Source: an uncultured Emticicia sp. (GTDB taxonomy: Bacteria; Bacteroidota; Bacteroidia; Cytophagales; Spirosomataceae). From it: DNA of 64,000 nucleotides. The stretch is taken from positions 62,001 through 126,000 of the forward strand of contig NZ_CALCZQ010000053.1 in the NCBI RefSeq assembly GCF_937903345.1, given 5' to 3'. Position 1 is the stretch's first letter, and every line of letters starts with the position of its first letter. A program made the translations under genes and the position numbers. The notes below the pieces were generated by a model. That model saw nothing but the letters and a program-made list of their open reading frames with translations. It was not told where the DNA came from and searched no databases. Below are positions 10,601 through 18,831 of this stretch, piece after piece.

Positions 10601-10698
10601 TGTTGGGCAAACGCAAATGAAGTACATAACAAACCCAACATAAGCGAAAAAATACTCGCATAGAGTTTTGTTTTGTACAAAGTAAATCTTTGTCTCAT
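7606..10698 (-). CDS. SusC/RagA family TonB-linked outer membrane transporter
   Basis: A 1030-residue TonB-dependent receptor of the SusC class. A signal peptide ends at FAFAQQ, then a carboxypeptidase-regulatory-like CarbopepD domain (about 33-115), a TonB-box-like stretch (SEIVVVGYGS), the plug (about 120-235, with DPLYVIDGFP and SLYGSRAANGVVLITTKKG) and a 22-strand barrel ending in an aromatic (GINLNF). It imports a ligand delivered by SusD using TonB energy. First gene of the operon, with an exact TAnnTTTG box about 68 bp upstream. No anti-sigma STN extension is present, so it is not sensed through a FecR-type pathway. Confidence 0.96.
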   Translation of the reverse strand: MRQRFTLYKTKLYASIFSLMLGLLCTSFAFAQQVKGKVTGQNGEALVGVSVTIKGVNRGTQSDADGSYKLDVPNNSTLVFSFVGYTANEVAYTGQKEINVSLVLDDKLLSEIVVVGYGSQLKKSVTGAVQTIGSKEIKDIPVSQIGQKLQGQLAGVQINQTTGKPGQGMNIRIRGQLSVSAGSDPLYVIDGFPITGSIGAMNPDEIEDISILKDAASTSLYGSRAANGVVLITTKKGKTGTNISFNTFVGIQEVPKKGLVEMLTAEEFAQFKKEFYTDAGQPVPVEFQNPSQYAGKNNDWYGALLRKAPVQSYNLTLTSNKERSRTSFVGGVFNQQGVVINNEYKRYSMRMNSEYDISDKVKVGFNIAPQYVFDNTPRTDGDRGTGILFNALHTWPVMPIYEADGKTLTLFNRFPASTGNIFAYPNWVRAANELVNETTTLNLISNAYIAYQPIKGLTLKSSFNVEMNRNKFFFFNPSTATSAINVAIPTTAVSIRQNFENLTWLNENLATYATSIKDHNFEILGGFTQQRFRAEGTRIQADTYADDRLPTIQGAINVNRGGTQSSVQEWALTSLLSRLTYNFKGKYLFTASVRRDGSSRFGSDNRWGTFPSVSAGWVISDEKFLQSIPKISFAKLRTSYGIVGNNNIGNYTPYALINNTVNAVFGNNVAPGAVVTTLANNNLGWETTKQLDLGLDLGLFNDRITFVYDYYTKRTTNLLYSVQIAQEAGFGNFNDNIGEIKFWGHEFSLNTKNTTGKLKWSTNANISFNRNKVIALADGIDRVYGTFHITKVGYPFGQFYGHISQGMYKNAEDLKNSPQVPGRSVVGSIKLTDQNGDGIITNGGNFDDRVIMGNPFPTFTYGITNNFTYGNFDASIVGSGSQGNQLLVRHIYSTANLDGVFNMVAGVKDRFRSEANPGKGMYGTTVGGGNVTGIERDWMNSRFVADASFFTIKNVTVGYTIPKANKIFKSARVYASVQQLYVFTKYWGGPNPETSAQSDGNGDGGNLSPGVDLSNYPVPRTYTLGINLNF

Positions 10699-11033
10699 TT
10701 GATTAATGTTTTAGGTTGAAATAGAATGATTAATAATAAAAGGAATATTTTTCCTTCATATAATACAAATATAAAATTATTACAATAGCTAACTATCCTG
10801 TACTGTACTGTCCTGTGTAAAGAAAAAATAGTATTATTTGTAGTTTTTTAATGTAAAACCCACAAAAACTGTAAGATGAGATTAAGTTTTATATTTTTGT
10901 TTTTCGTTATATAAAAAAAAGTTGCGACAAGAAGCTAAATTCTGCTCAAAAAAAGACTTTTTTTACTCATTACACATAATTTATACATTTTCAATAAAAA
11001 TATTTTAGAAATATAATTTTTCAAAATTCACTA
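10699..11033. other. intergenic control region between susC and the GyrI-like gene
   Basis: 335 bp of AT-rich DNA between divergent genes. It contains the susC -7 box, the CTGTA direct repeats, and on the plus strand a TATTTTTG box at 10892-10899 that could serve the GyrI-like gene, though 135 bp from its ATG. No small ORF or RNA was recognised. Confidence 0.5.
10766..10773 (-). promoter_or_regulatory. -7 box of susC operon promoter (TATATTTG)
   Basis: Read on the minus strand the bases are TATATTTG, an exact match to the Bacteroidota TAnnTTTG element, about 68 bp before the susC ATG. No clear TTTG -33 box lies 19-20 bp upstream, which suggests that an activator is needed. Just upstream (about 10799-10818) are four 5-bp direct repeats of CTGTA/C/G that could be its site (inference). 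Confidence 0.55.
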
Positions 11034-11522
11034 ATGGAAGCTCCTATAATTAATATTTTAGCACAAAAAGTACTTGTCGGAAAAAAACTCGAAATGAGTT
11101 ATTCAAATAACCGAACTATAGAGTTATGGCGTAGTTTTATGCCGAGAAAAAAAGAAATACGCAATCAAGTCGGTTCAGAACTTTATTCAATGCAGATTTA
11201 TACTAGTGTTTTCGACTTTCAAAACTTCAACCCAAATGATACATTTACGAAATGGGCAGCTATCGAAGTAACTGATTTTGAGCATATTCCAAAAGAAATG
11301 GAAAGTTATACCCTAAAAGGTGGGCTTTATGCCGTATTCACACACAAAGGCTCTTCGATAGATTTTCAGCGAACATTTCAATCTATTTATGACGTTTGGC
11401 TACCAAATTCTGATTATCAGATTGACGACAGAGAGCATTTTGAACTTTTAGGAGAAAAGTATAAAAACGAAAGCCCCGATTCGGAAGAAGAAATTTGGAT
11501 ACCAATAAAACCTCGCTCTTAA
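11034..11522 (+). CDS. GyrI-like small-molecule-binding domain protein
   Basis: A 162-residue single-domain protein of the GyrI-like/AraC effector-binding fold (SHS2 tandem). Features are the central TKWAAIEVTDFEHIPKEMES followed by YTLKGGLYAVFTHKG, then the second half with FQSIYDVWLPNSDYQIDDREHFE and an acidic EELWIPI-like C-terminus (EEEIWIPIKPR). There is no DNA-binding domain, as in stand-alone GyrI/SbmC-like proteins that bind xenobiotics or lipophilic ligands in the cytoplasm. Transcribed alone, divergent from susC. Confidence 0.85.
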   Translation: MEAPIINILAQKVLVGKKLEMSYSNNRTIELWRSFMPRKKEIRNQVGSELYSMQIYTSVFDFQNFNPNDTFTKWAAIEVTDFEHIPKEMESYTLKGGLYAVFTHKGSSIDFQRTFQSIYDVWLPNSDYQIDDREHFELLGEKYKNESPDSEEEIWIPIKPRS

Positions 11523-11852
11523 TTGTGTAAAAATACTCGACAATCATAGAAGGCGAAAAAGCTAACTACTTCCTTTGTAAAAACGAAACCCTATCCGCCT
11601 ACTTTAAAAGACTTTAGGGCATTGTTAAAAATATAAGCAGATAAATAGGTTTTCAACTATCAAATATTTCTTGTGCCTAAGGCGGTAGAATGAAATAAAA
11701 AAGTAAATTTACAACCATACTTTTTGTTGCTTATAAATTTATACCCTTAAAACCTGCGATTAAATTTTGAACAGCTAATACAACGAATTTAAAATCTTCC
11801 AGACTTTCATTTACTGACCCCTAAGCTAAATGAGATGTAAATAGAATTTTCA
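11523..11852. other. intergenic region with no recognised gene
   Basis: 330 bp between the GyrI-like gene and the amj remnant. Short imperfect inverted repeats are visible (CCCTA at about 11590 against TAGGG at about 11618), but no poly-T follows. I see no coding potential, tRNA or promoter match. Confidence 0.4.
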
Positions 11853-12656
11853 ATGTTAAATAATCAAATAATTGTTGTGTTTTGATCGACTTTCATAATA
11901 AATTTTATTGGGATAGCTTGCTTTGCAACCAGAATAGTAGGAACACGGACAAGAAAACAAGCCTCTTCGAGTTCATTGTTTAATATTATTTTGCTAATAG
12001 CACAATTTGCCGGCTCCTTCCAAGCCCCATTACTTACTAAATTTGTTGAGACAGATTTTTTAAATGGGAATGATCCTAGCATTGGCATTTTTCGATTAAT
12101 TATTTTTTCTGCCACAATTGATTTTTTGGTGGGTACAATATCCATTCCAACCATTCAGCGTTGCATGGAAAAGGGAGAAAACTCATTGTACAAGAATAAT
12201 TCAGTCTTTATGGTTGTTGTAAAGAATTTAAAATTTTCTACAATAAACCATTTTAGAAATAGTATTAAAATGCCAGATAAAGGCAATTTTTTCCGTTTAC
12301 TAAATTTTAAAGACATGAAAATGGGGGTAATATTATTAAATGTTTTTGTATATAGCTTTACTACTGTTAGCGTACTATCTTGCTTATATGCAGGATATTT
12401 AAACCCTTCACTTAGAACAACAGCCTTGTCTATGAGCGGAATCGCCAATGGTCTTGGAACCATCGGTTTGATGCTTTTTATAGAACCTTATAATTAAATT
12501 TTAACCGATAAAGTTATTGAGGGTTCGGTTTCGGAAGCATACTTCAGAAGATATCTTTCTTTCGTGGTTTTAGCACGATTTTTTGGCACTATTTTGGGTC
12601 AATTTACTTTTATACCTTTAGCTCAATTAGTTACAAAATTGGCTTCATTTATATAA
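11853..12656 (+). pseudogene. amj: amj-like lipid II flippase gene broken by two in-frame stops
   Basis: One continuous frame of 267 codons aligns by eye with the Amj (DUF2837) lipid II flippase family. The segments are TFIINFIGIACFATRIVGTRT, SLFNIILLIAQ, SFQAPLLTKFVE, YAGYLNPSLRTTA, SGIANGLGTIGLML and ILTDKVIEGSVSEAYFRRYLSF. The frame is interrupted by TGA at 11883-11885 (codon 11) and TAA at 12495-12497 (after FIEPYN), with no frameshift. A shortened product could start at the TTG at 11976, but it would lose the first and last membrane helices. In other bacteria Amj is an alternate to MurJ, so its loss is tolerable. Directly upstream of the polysaccharide cluster. Confidence 0.8.
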
Positions 12657-12722
12657 TTTAGAAAAAAAATGGACCTTCTCAATCGAGATAATTAATTGGA
12701 ATATGAAAACATTAATTACAAA

Positions 12723-13898
12723 ATGAAAAAAATATTTTTAGGTGGATGCCCTTTTGGAGATGAAAATCTAGGTGATGATGCAATACTAAGCTCTTTACTC
12801 AATACTTTCGGAAGCAGAAAAGATGAGTTAACAATTTGTAAAATTGATTATAATAATAACGATTATATCAACGAGTACGTAAATAAAAAGAGATTAAATA
12901 CAAAAATTTACCCTAATAAATTTTATTCACCGCCAATATTTGGATTTTCAATTAATGGTAGAAGGAATCCCATAAAAGCATTTTTCAATTATCAATTAGA
13001 TAAAAGGCAAATCAAATCCAAAGACCTTTTAATTTGCGGGGGTGGAACACTTATTACAGACTTACCTTGGCAAATAATAAAACTTGTAAATATTTCAAAA
13101 AAACTCAATGTCCCAATTATTTTGTTTGGCATGGGTATGGCTGAAATCAAAGACTATAATTCGATAAAATTCTTGCAAAAATCTTTAAATAAACTTGAGG
13201 ACATTTATGTAAGAGACCTATTTGTAAAAAGTAAGCTTTTGGCTATCGGAATAAATGAGGAAAAAATAAAAGTCTGCTATGATCCAGCAATTGCATTAAT
13301 GCCCAATGCAACACTTAATATTAATAATTTATTTGAAAAAAATGAAATCGAGCCCTATGAGAACGATAGAATTAAAATTGCAATTTCATTATCCTCAGAA
13401 AGTGATATAAAAAAAGAAACAGATTTCAATGCAATTAATTCAATTATTAAATATTTAATCAATAAATATAATGCTATTATATTTTTAATTCCAACAAGCC
13501 ATTACAAGCATTGCGATACCCTATTCATGAGTAAATTAAGTATCAATTCAAATGTGATATTAATTAAAAAACGTTTCGAACCTGAGGATTTAATACAATT
13601 TCTAAGTAAATTTCACCTTGTTTTATCAAGCAGATTACATCTAAACATATTTTCATCAATTGTTGGCACGCCATTCATTGGTTTAATTAGAAATAGTAAA
13701 ATATCAGATTTTTCAACGCTACTTGAATTGAATTCATATTATTTCAACGAAATCGGCAGTAAGGCTTTTTATACTTATTTAGATTTTATGATTGAAAACA
13801 ATAAAAGCATAAGAAAAAAAATTCTCAATAACATAGAGATGATGAGGTCTGTTCATATTGATTGTGTAGAAGAAATTTTTAAAAAATACTTAGCATGA
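12723..13898 (+). CDS. polysaccharide pyruvyl transferase family protein (1)
   Basis: A 391-residue protein of the CsaB/WcaK pyruvyl transferase family. The start is the ATG at 12723 (MKKIFLGGCPFGDENLGDD); a TTG 27 bp upstream would add nine poor residues. Motifs: N-terminal GDENLGDDAI, LLICGGGTLITDLP at about residue 98, FGMGMAEI, VRDLFVKSKL and the C-terminal SSRLHLNIFSSIVGTPFIGL. These enzymes transfer pyruvate from PEP to a sugar as a ketal, usually in the cytoplasm during capsule or S-layer polymer synthesis. First intact gene of the cluster; overlaps the next gene by ATGA. Very AT-rich compared with core genes, suggesting transfer. Confidence 0.85.
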   Translation: MKKIFLGGCPFGDENLGDDAILSSLLNTFGSRKDELTICKIDYNNNDYINEYVNKKRLNTKIYPNKFYSPPIFGFSINGRRNPIKAFFNYQLDKRQIKSKDLLICGGGTLITDLPWQIIKLVNISKKLNVPIILFGMGMAEIKDYNSIKFLQKSLNKLEDIYVRDLFVKSKLLAIGINEEKIKVCYDPAIALMPNATLNINNLFEKNEIEPYENDRIKIAISLSSESDIKKETDFNAINSIIKYLINKYNAIIFLIPTSHYKHCDTLFMSKLSINSNVILIKKRFEPEDLIQFLSKFHLVLSSRLHLNIFSSIVGTPFIGLIRNSKISDFSTLLELNSYYFNEIGSKAFYTYLDFMIENNKSIRKKILNNIEMMRSVHIDCVEEIFKKYLA

Positions 13899-15025
13899 TA
13901 GTCCAAACTGCATTATTTATTTATGTTTTAACAAAAAAAACTTACTATAAAACAATTGACATTATTTTTACTTGTTTGATTTATTTTTTTCGATTTAAAA
14001 AATACGATATAACCAGTAATGTCTTAATAGTTGTCCCTGATGGCATAGGAGACAATATTTTAAGACTTGAAGTAATTAAAAATTATATCGAATATTTTAA
14101 ATGCAAATCAATATATTTTCTTATATCAGAAGAAACTGGCGTAAAAGAATTAATCTATTCTATCAATAAGGAAAATACGAGTTTTATTGATTTTTCATTG
14201 AAAAAGTTTTCAAGGAATCCTTTTTATAGATTTTTTAAAAACAAAGCCCTTAATCAATATAACTTTGTATCTATAGTACTATTGTATACAATCGAAAGCA
14301 GGGTAGCTGAAGTCCTAGAAAAGTCGTTTAGGGCTCACAATACTTTTTTTTATCGAACCGACAATATATTTAATTATGCTTTACTGGATGATATTTCTTT
14401 ATTCAAAAAAGTAACCAATATAGATCTAGATATTAACCTTTTAAAAACAAATCTACAAAGTATTGTAAAAAATAATTTATATTCAGATTCAACGATTCCT
14501 TCAGAATATATTGTTATTGGAATTGGCTCTAGCTCAGTTTCAAGAACATATCCAATAACAAAGTTTTTGCCGGTTTTAGAATGGCTGGGCGTTAATAACT
14601 ATACAATGATTTTTCTTGGAAAAGGGCTAGAAGATGAAAAATATTACAATAAATTAATCTCCCTTTCTTCAATTATTAAAAATCAATCAATAAATTTAAT
14701 TGGAAAATTAAGTTTATTAGATTCTTTTCAGGTACTAAGAAAGGCTAAATTTTTCGTAGGAGTTGAGTCAGGTTTATTTAACGCTGCTTCATTTCTTGGC
14801 ATCCCCTTAATTGTAATATACGGAGGAGGACATTATGGTAGATTTAAACATATAAACGACAAGGCTATTTATGTTTCATCTACAATGAATTGTTTTGGAT
14901 GTAATTGGCAAAATTGTCCTTACGGTTCTCTTAGATTTAAATCGGCGAAATGCATTTCAAATATAGAATCAAAGGAAATAATTGCTGCAATTTGTTTAAT
15001 GATAGAGAAAATAGCATTAAGTTGA
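13895..15025 (+). CDS. glycosyltransferase family 9 (heptosyltransferase-like)
   Basis: A 376-residue GT9-type enzyme (GT-B fold). Seen: an N-terminal hydrophobic stretch (residues 20-35), PDGIGDNILRLEVIK at about 48 (the GxGDxxxxxP-like loop of GT9), the C-terminal donor domain SSSVSRTYPITKFLPVLEWL, GKLSLLDSFQVLRKAKFFVGVESG and GHYGRF. The Cys-rich segment NCFGCNWQNCPYG is the pattern seen in many heptosyltransferase C-termini. It would add a heptose or hexose to a lipid-linked glycan at the inner membrane. Translationally coupled to the upstream pyruvyl transferase by a 4-bp ATGA overlap. Confidence 0.82.
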   Translation: MIVQTALFIYVLTKKTYYKTIDIIFTCLIYFFRFKKYDITSNVLIVVPDGIGDNILRLEVIKNYIEYFKCKSIYFLISEETGVKELIYSINKENTSFIDFSLKKFSRNPFYRFFKNKALNQYNFVSIVLLYTIESRVAEVLEKSFRAHNTFFYRTDNIFNYALLDDISLFKKVTNIDLDINLLKTNLQSIVKNNLYSDSTIPSEYIVIGIGSSSVSRTYPITKFLPVLEWLGVNNYTMIFLGKGLEDEKYYNKLISLSSIIKNQSINLIGKLSLLDSFQVLRKAKFFVGVESGLFNAASFLGIPLIVIYGGGHYGRFKHINDKAIYVSSTMNCFGCNWQNCPYGSLRFKSAKCISNIESKEIIAAICLMIEKIALS

Positions 15026-15049
15026 TACCGAGCTAAAAAAAGCATATAA

Positions 15050-15997
15050 ATGGCAAGACAAAATAAACTTCTAATTGCCACAGGTTGTGATAGCAATTTT
15101 TTTCCAAATTTGAGAATCCTCTTAGGGTCATGGATGACTCATATGGCAGATTTTGAAATTGTGGTATGTGATTTTGGCTTAACAAAAACACAAATAGATG
15201 AAATAATTTTAACACCTAGATTACGGATTTTATCAACCCCTAAGGTAATAGATGAGCCCTGGTTTGGAAAAACCTTAATTTATACCTTATTAGGAGAATG
15301 TATCAATGAAATTGATGCCTTGATGTGGATTGATGCGGATGCTTTTTTCAATTCACGTCTTCCTGATATATGGCCTATATTGGAGGGATATGATATTCTT
15401 ATAGATGCACATATTCAATCTGTAGGAGAACTTTCAGATATCAAAAACATTAGAGATTATTCCCTTAGAAAAGATGACGCTTATTTTAGTGCAGGTTGTT
15501 GGATTGCCCGCCCTGGAAATTTTTTAAAAAGATATCAGGATATTGGAAGCGTTACACGTGATCGTATCTTTTGGGAACCCGATGCCTTTGTATCAGCCAT
15601 CTACTTAGAAAAGCTTAAGATTCGAACAATAAATGGTTCAATTTGGCATTCTAGAGGAAAAACATCTTTGAAAACTTGCTCCATAAATAACCTAACAGCA
15701 TTTCATCATAATCAACCTATTTATGTAATTCATGCAAATGCATTTTATCACGTTAGAAAAGATGGTCGAAGAATTTTGAACCGACCAAAATTAGCACAAT
15801 TGCAAGATCATTATGAGAATATTTATAATATAAAAATGAGAGGTGAACATAAAACGAAAAATAATGTATTATCTTTTTTATACTATTATTCTGCATATTT
15901 CTTTATAACAATTGGTTCATATTTAAAAAAGGTCATAAAAAACATTATCATTTTACTAGGTATCCATAAAGTTTTAAAAAAAATTATAGCCGCTTGA
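15050..15997 (+). CDS. GT-A glycosyltransferase (GT8-like)
   Basis: A 315-residue GT-A fold enzyme. Key features: an N-terminal nucleotide-binding strand (LLIATGCDSNFFPNLRILLGSW), the metal-binding D-x-D in ALMWIDADAFFN at about residue 92, SAGCWIARPG and EPDAFVSAIYLEKL. The overall pattern resembles GT8/hypothetical nucleotide-diphospho-sugar transferases. The C-terminal 50 residues hold a hydrophobic stretch (VLSFLYYYSAYFFITIG) that may anchor it at the inner membrane. Sugar specificity is unknown. It lies 24 bp after the GT9 gene in the same direction. Confidence 0.75.
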   Translation: MARQNKLLIATGCDSNFFPNLRILLGSWMTHMADFEIVVCDFGLTKTQIDEIILTPRLRILSTPKVIDEPWFGKTLIYTLLGECINEIDALMWIDADAFFNSRLPDIWPILEGYDILIDAHIQSVGELSDIKNIRDYSLRKDDAYFSAGCWIARPGNFLKRYQDIGSVTRDRIFWEPDAFVSAIYLEKLKIRTINGSIWHSRGKTSLKTCSINNLTAFHHNQPIYVIHANAFYHVRKDGRRILNRPKLAQLQDHYENIYNIKMRGEHKTKNNVLSFLYYYSAYFFITIGSYLKKVIKNIIILLGIHKVLKKIIAA

Positions 15998-16128
15998 AAA
16001 AGCTGTACAAATTGTAGTAACTCCAGATATTAGTCCGCATCTGCAATGTTTAATATAACTATTGGCCTCGAGCAAAACCATCAATTCATTTATATTTTCC
16101 ATTGCTTACTGAACAGCATATAAACTTT

Positions 16129-16537
16129 CGCCATTGTTTTTTCTCAGCATTTTTTTGCTAATTTTGCGTCGTTTTGGGGTGTTTTTTTTCTGTAAAAAAA
16201 GAAATGATGAGCGTGTTAAAGACAACACTTGTTAGCGGTTTGTTAAATATCATTTTGACTGTGTTTTTTATAAAATCAATGGTCCTTTATGCTCCTGCAT
16301 TGGGTACTTGCCTATGTTTTTTATCAATTTGGCTTATCCGAATATATCAATTTCATAATGAGCTTAGTATTTTTTTCGACATTAAAATGCTCATCAAAAT
16401 CTCACTATTATTTTTATTTTTTTCATCTTCTTGTATTTATTATAAATAAGCTGCTCGAATTTTTCACTATAATTTTGAGTGGATTTATTTTGATCTTTTA
16501 CCATTTTGATTTGAAAAAACTAATTTTAAAAAACTGA
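16129..16537 (+). pseudogene. remnant of a Wzx-type polysaccharide flippase (C-terminal part)
   Basis: Between the GT8-like and GT4 genes lie three overlapping reading-frame fragments that together resemble the C-terminus of a Wzx/MATE-like O-unit flippase: FFANFASFWGVFF, then MMSVLKTTLVSGLLNIILTVFF with APALGTCLCFLSIWLIR, then KLLEFFTIILSGFILIFY. The frame changes at an 8-T run (about 16182-16189) and again near 16440-16450. The N-terminal two thirds are absent; 15998-16128 has no clear coding. A complete flippase for the cluster must therefore be elsewhere, or the locus is inactive. Homopolymer sequencing error could explain the first shift but not the truncation. Confidence 0.6.
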
Positions 16538-16565
16538 AAATTCTATTTCAAACTTCAAAACCACT

Positions 16566-17771
16566 TTGAATAATCACATTGTATATATCACACGCGAGTA
16601 CCCACCATCGTTTCGTGCAGGGGGCATTGCCTCCTATGTACAAGAAATGGCTAATATTCTCATAAAAAATGGTTGGAAAGTAACTGTAATATGTGCTTCT
16701 GATAACACATTGAAAGAAAGTATCAATGACGAAAATGGTGTAACTGTCATTAGACTTTCGAGAGGAGACTTCATTTTAGCAAATGTTGAGAAAAATTATT
16801 TTTTGTTTAAAAAACTTAGATTTTTGTATCGCTTTTTTTCATATCGGTATAAAATTCGCCAAATCGTCCAAAAAATAGAAGATGTTTCGATTATCGAAGT
16901 ACCAGAATATGGAGCCGAAGGGCTATTTTTATTGAACCTAAAAATACCTTTGGTTGTACGACTTCACTGCCCAATGTTACTTGACAGAATAACTTTAACA
17001 AAAAAAAGACTTACTTTTTTTAATTTTCATAATTATTGGTTGGGCTATTTAGAATTGTTAGTTGTAAAAAAAGCCAGAAATATCACCTCATGTTCACAAG
17101 CACTCAAACGATGGTTTGTTGAACAGGTGGAGATTGAACAATCAAAAATTACAACCATTTATAATTCAATCAAGATAGCAGAATCAATCAATCCATTAAG
17201 TCTTAAAAGTGAAAATTACACCGTTTTTTTTGCGGGCAGTATTTTGGAAGAAAAAGGTGTTGGCGAGTTGATAGAAGCAATTCAAATTCTTAGGAAAAAA
17301 GGATATGACATCAATCTCATTTTAGCCGGCAAAATGGCCAAATTCGGTCAAAAATTGAAACAAAAAATGCTCAATGAGCAGACAAATTGGTGCAGGTTTT
17401 TGGGACATTTGTATGATAGAAATGACTTGGTCTTTTACTATCAAAATGCTAATGTTTGTTGTTTTCCTTCATGGTGGGAGAATTTACCTTACGTTTGTTT
17501 GGAAGCAATGTCGTTTGGTTCAATCGTTGTTGGCACAACGAAGAGTGGGTTTGAGGAAATTATTAAAGAAGGAATTTCTGGTTTTTTATGCCCACCGAGA
17601 AATCCAACTTTGCTTGCTGAAACAATAGAAAAAGCCTTAAATTTGAGTCCAAATGAGCGAAAAGTAATGGCTGAAAATGCTATTGAACATATTAAAATTA
17701 TATTTTCTATCACTGCCCTTCAAGAAAATATTAATTACTATCAGCTTAAAAGTAAACTAACATTAAAATGA
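16566..17771 (+). CDS. glycosyltransferase family 4
   Basis: A 401-residue GT-B enzyme of the GT4 family. N-terminal acceptor domain YITREYPPSFRAGGIASYVQE (glycine-rich loop), NITSCSQALKRWF at mid-length, then a donor domain with TVFFAGSILEEKGVGELIEAI, FLGHLYDRNDLVFYYQNANVCCFPSWWENLPYVCLEAMSFG and the EX7E signature region. The only reasonable start is a TTG at 16566, since NNHIVYITREYPP is the conserved N-terminus and the first ATG is about 29 codons in. It transfers a sugar from an NDP donor to the growing repeat unit. Its stop overlaps the next gene's ATG by 4 bp. Confidence 0.88.
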   Translation: MNNHIVYITREYPPSFRAGGIASYVQEMANILIKNGWKVTVICASDNTLKESINDENGVTVIRLSRGDFILANVEKNYFLFKKLRFLYRFFSYRYKIRQIVQKIEDVSIIEVPEYGAEGLFLLNLKIPLVVRLHCPMLLDRITLTKKRLTFFNFHNYWLGYLELLVVKKARNITSCSQALKRWFVEQVEIEQSKITTIYNSIKIAESINPLSLKSENYTVFFAGSILEEKGVGELIEAIQILRKKGYDINLILAGKMAKFGQKLKQKMLNEQTNWCRFLGHLYDRNDLVFYYQNANVCCFPSWWENLPYVCLEAMSFGSIVVGTTKSGFEEIIKEGISGFLCPPRNPTLLAETIEKALNLSPNERKVMAENAIEHIKIIFSITALQENINYYQLKSKLTLK

Positions 17772-18826
17772 AAATATTGGTTATTGACGATGCATTTACT
17801 GAAAATATTGGCGATAAAGCTATTGAATTTTGTATGAAAAATTTGCTTCAATACAAATTCTCAAATGCCGATATTTCATTTCAGTCTTATCGGGGGAAGT
17901 ATGAACCACCTAGAAAAAACAAATTGAAAGCAAATTTAACTTCAAAATATTTTTTTATTGGGAAGACTAAAAAGTATTTGCCTCTAAAATTGTTTTATAG
18001 AACTCGTTGGTTTTTTCAAAATTTTCAAGAACTTTTGTTAAAACATCGATATACTGAATACGATTTGCTGATTATTGGTGGAGGGCCGTTAATAGATGGC
18101 TTTTGGATGTATCCTTTTGCGTTCTGGTTATGGGCTCGTGGTATCAAAGCTAATAAAATAATTCTTTTGGGTATGGGTTACGGTTATGGCTTGAGCATAT
18201 TTGACAAAAAAATGGTAAAAAATGCTTTGAAAAATGTAGATGAAATTTTTTTGAGAGATGCTTCTTCAATAACAAGATTTCAAGAAGATTTTGGGGTTTC
18301 TTGTAAATTTATGCCCGATGTAGCTTTTGCCATCAGCAAGTTTATGGATTCAAGCCCACGTATTGCCAAAAGAATAACATTTTTTCCACTTAATTATGAA
18401 GTGTATAAAGTCCAAGCTTCTTTGAAAGAAATCGTTTTACTGGCAGATGAATATTTTATTCTTATAGTAAAAACGATTAAAGAATGGCATTTAAGAGGGT
18501 TTAGCATCGGCTTATCAACTTCTCAAGCCTCACAAGACTTAGCGATTTTAGAACAGATTCATGATAAACTAATCGAATTAGAGATTGAAGTTGAAGTAAC
18601 GATACCAAAAAATCTTGAATCTTTAGTTGAAGTTATCAGTTCTTCTGAAATTATTTTTTCCGGACGTATGCATGCACTTATTGTTGGTTATGCTTACGAC
18701 TGCCAATGTATCGCTTTTCCGAGTACTCTTAAATTGAGCAACTTTGATGAAGAAATTATTAAGCCAAAAAAACGCTTGTATGACATAAACAAAAGCATAT
18801 TTCAAACTTTTGAAAATATACCCTAA
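17768..18826 (+). CDS. polysaccharide pyruvyl transferase family protein (2)
   Basis: A 352-residue second member of the pyruvyl transferase family. N-terminal MKILVIDDAFTENIGDKAIEF (the GDxA loop), LLIIGGGPLIDGFWMYPFAFW near residue 100, LLGMGYGYGL, FLRDASSITRFQEDFGV, and C-terminal SSEIIFSGRMHALIVGYAYDC (SGRxH motif). Same fold as the first pyruvyl transferase of the cluster, but only family-level similarity, so the two probably modify different sugars or one has another role. Coupled by ATGA to the GT4 gene. Confidence 0.83.
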   Translation: MKILVIDDAFTENIGDKAIEFCMKNLLQYKFSNADISFQSYRGKYEPPRKNKLKANLTSKYFFIGKTKKYLPLKLFYRTRWFFQNFQELLLKHRYTEYDLLIIGGGPLIDGFWMYPFAFWLWARGIKANKIILLGMGYGYGLSIFDKKMVKNALKNVDEIFLRDASSITRFQEDFGVSCKFMPDVAFAISKFMDSSPRIAKRITFFPLNYEVYKVQASLKEIVLLADEYFILIVKTIKEWHLRGFSIGLSTSQASQDLAILEQIHDKLIELEIEVEVTIPKNLESLVEVISSSEIIFSGRMHALIVGYAYDCQCIAFPSTLKLSNFDEEIIKPKKRLYDINKSIFQTFENIP

Positions 18827-18831
18827 ACTTG

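Noticed and set aside
10799..10818. CTGTN units as another heptad site
   Set aside because: The period is 5, not 7, and the units are more like an operator.
11864..12463. Two minus-strand open frames opposite the amj remnant
   Set aside because: They are antisense to a recognisable family sequence and show no protein-like motifs of their own.
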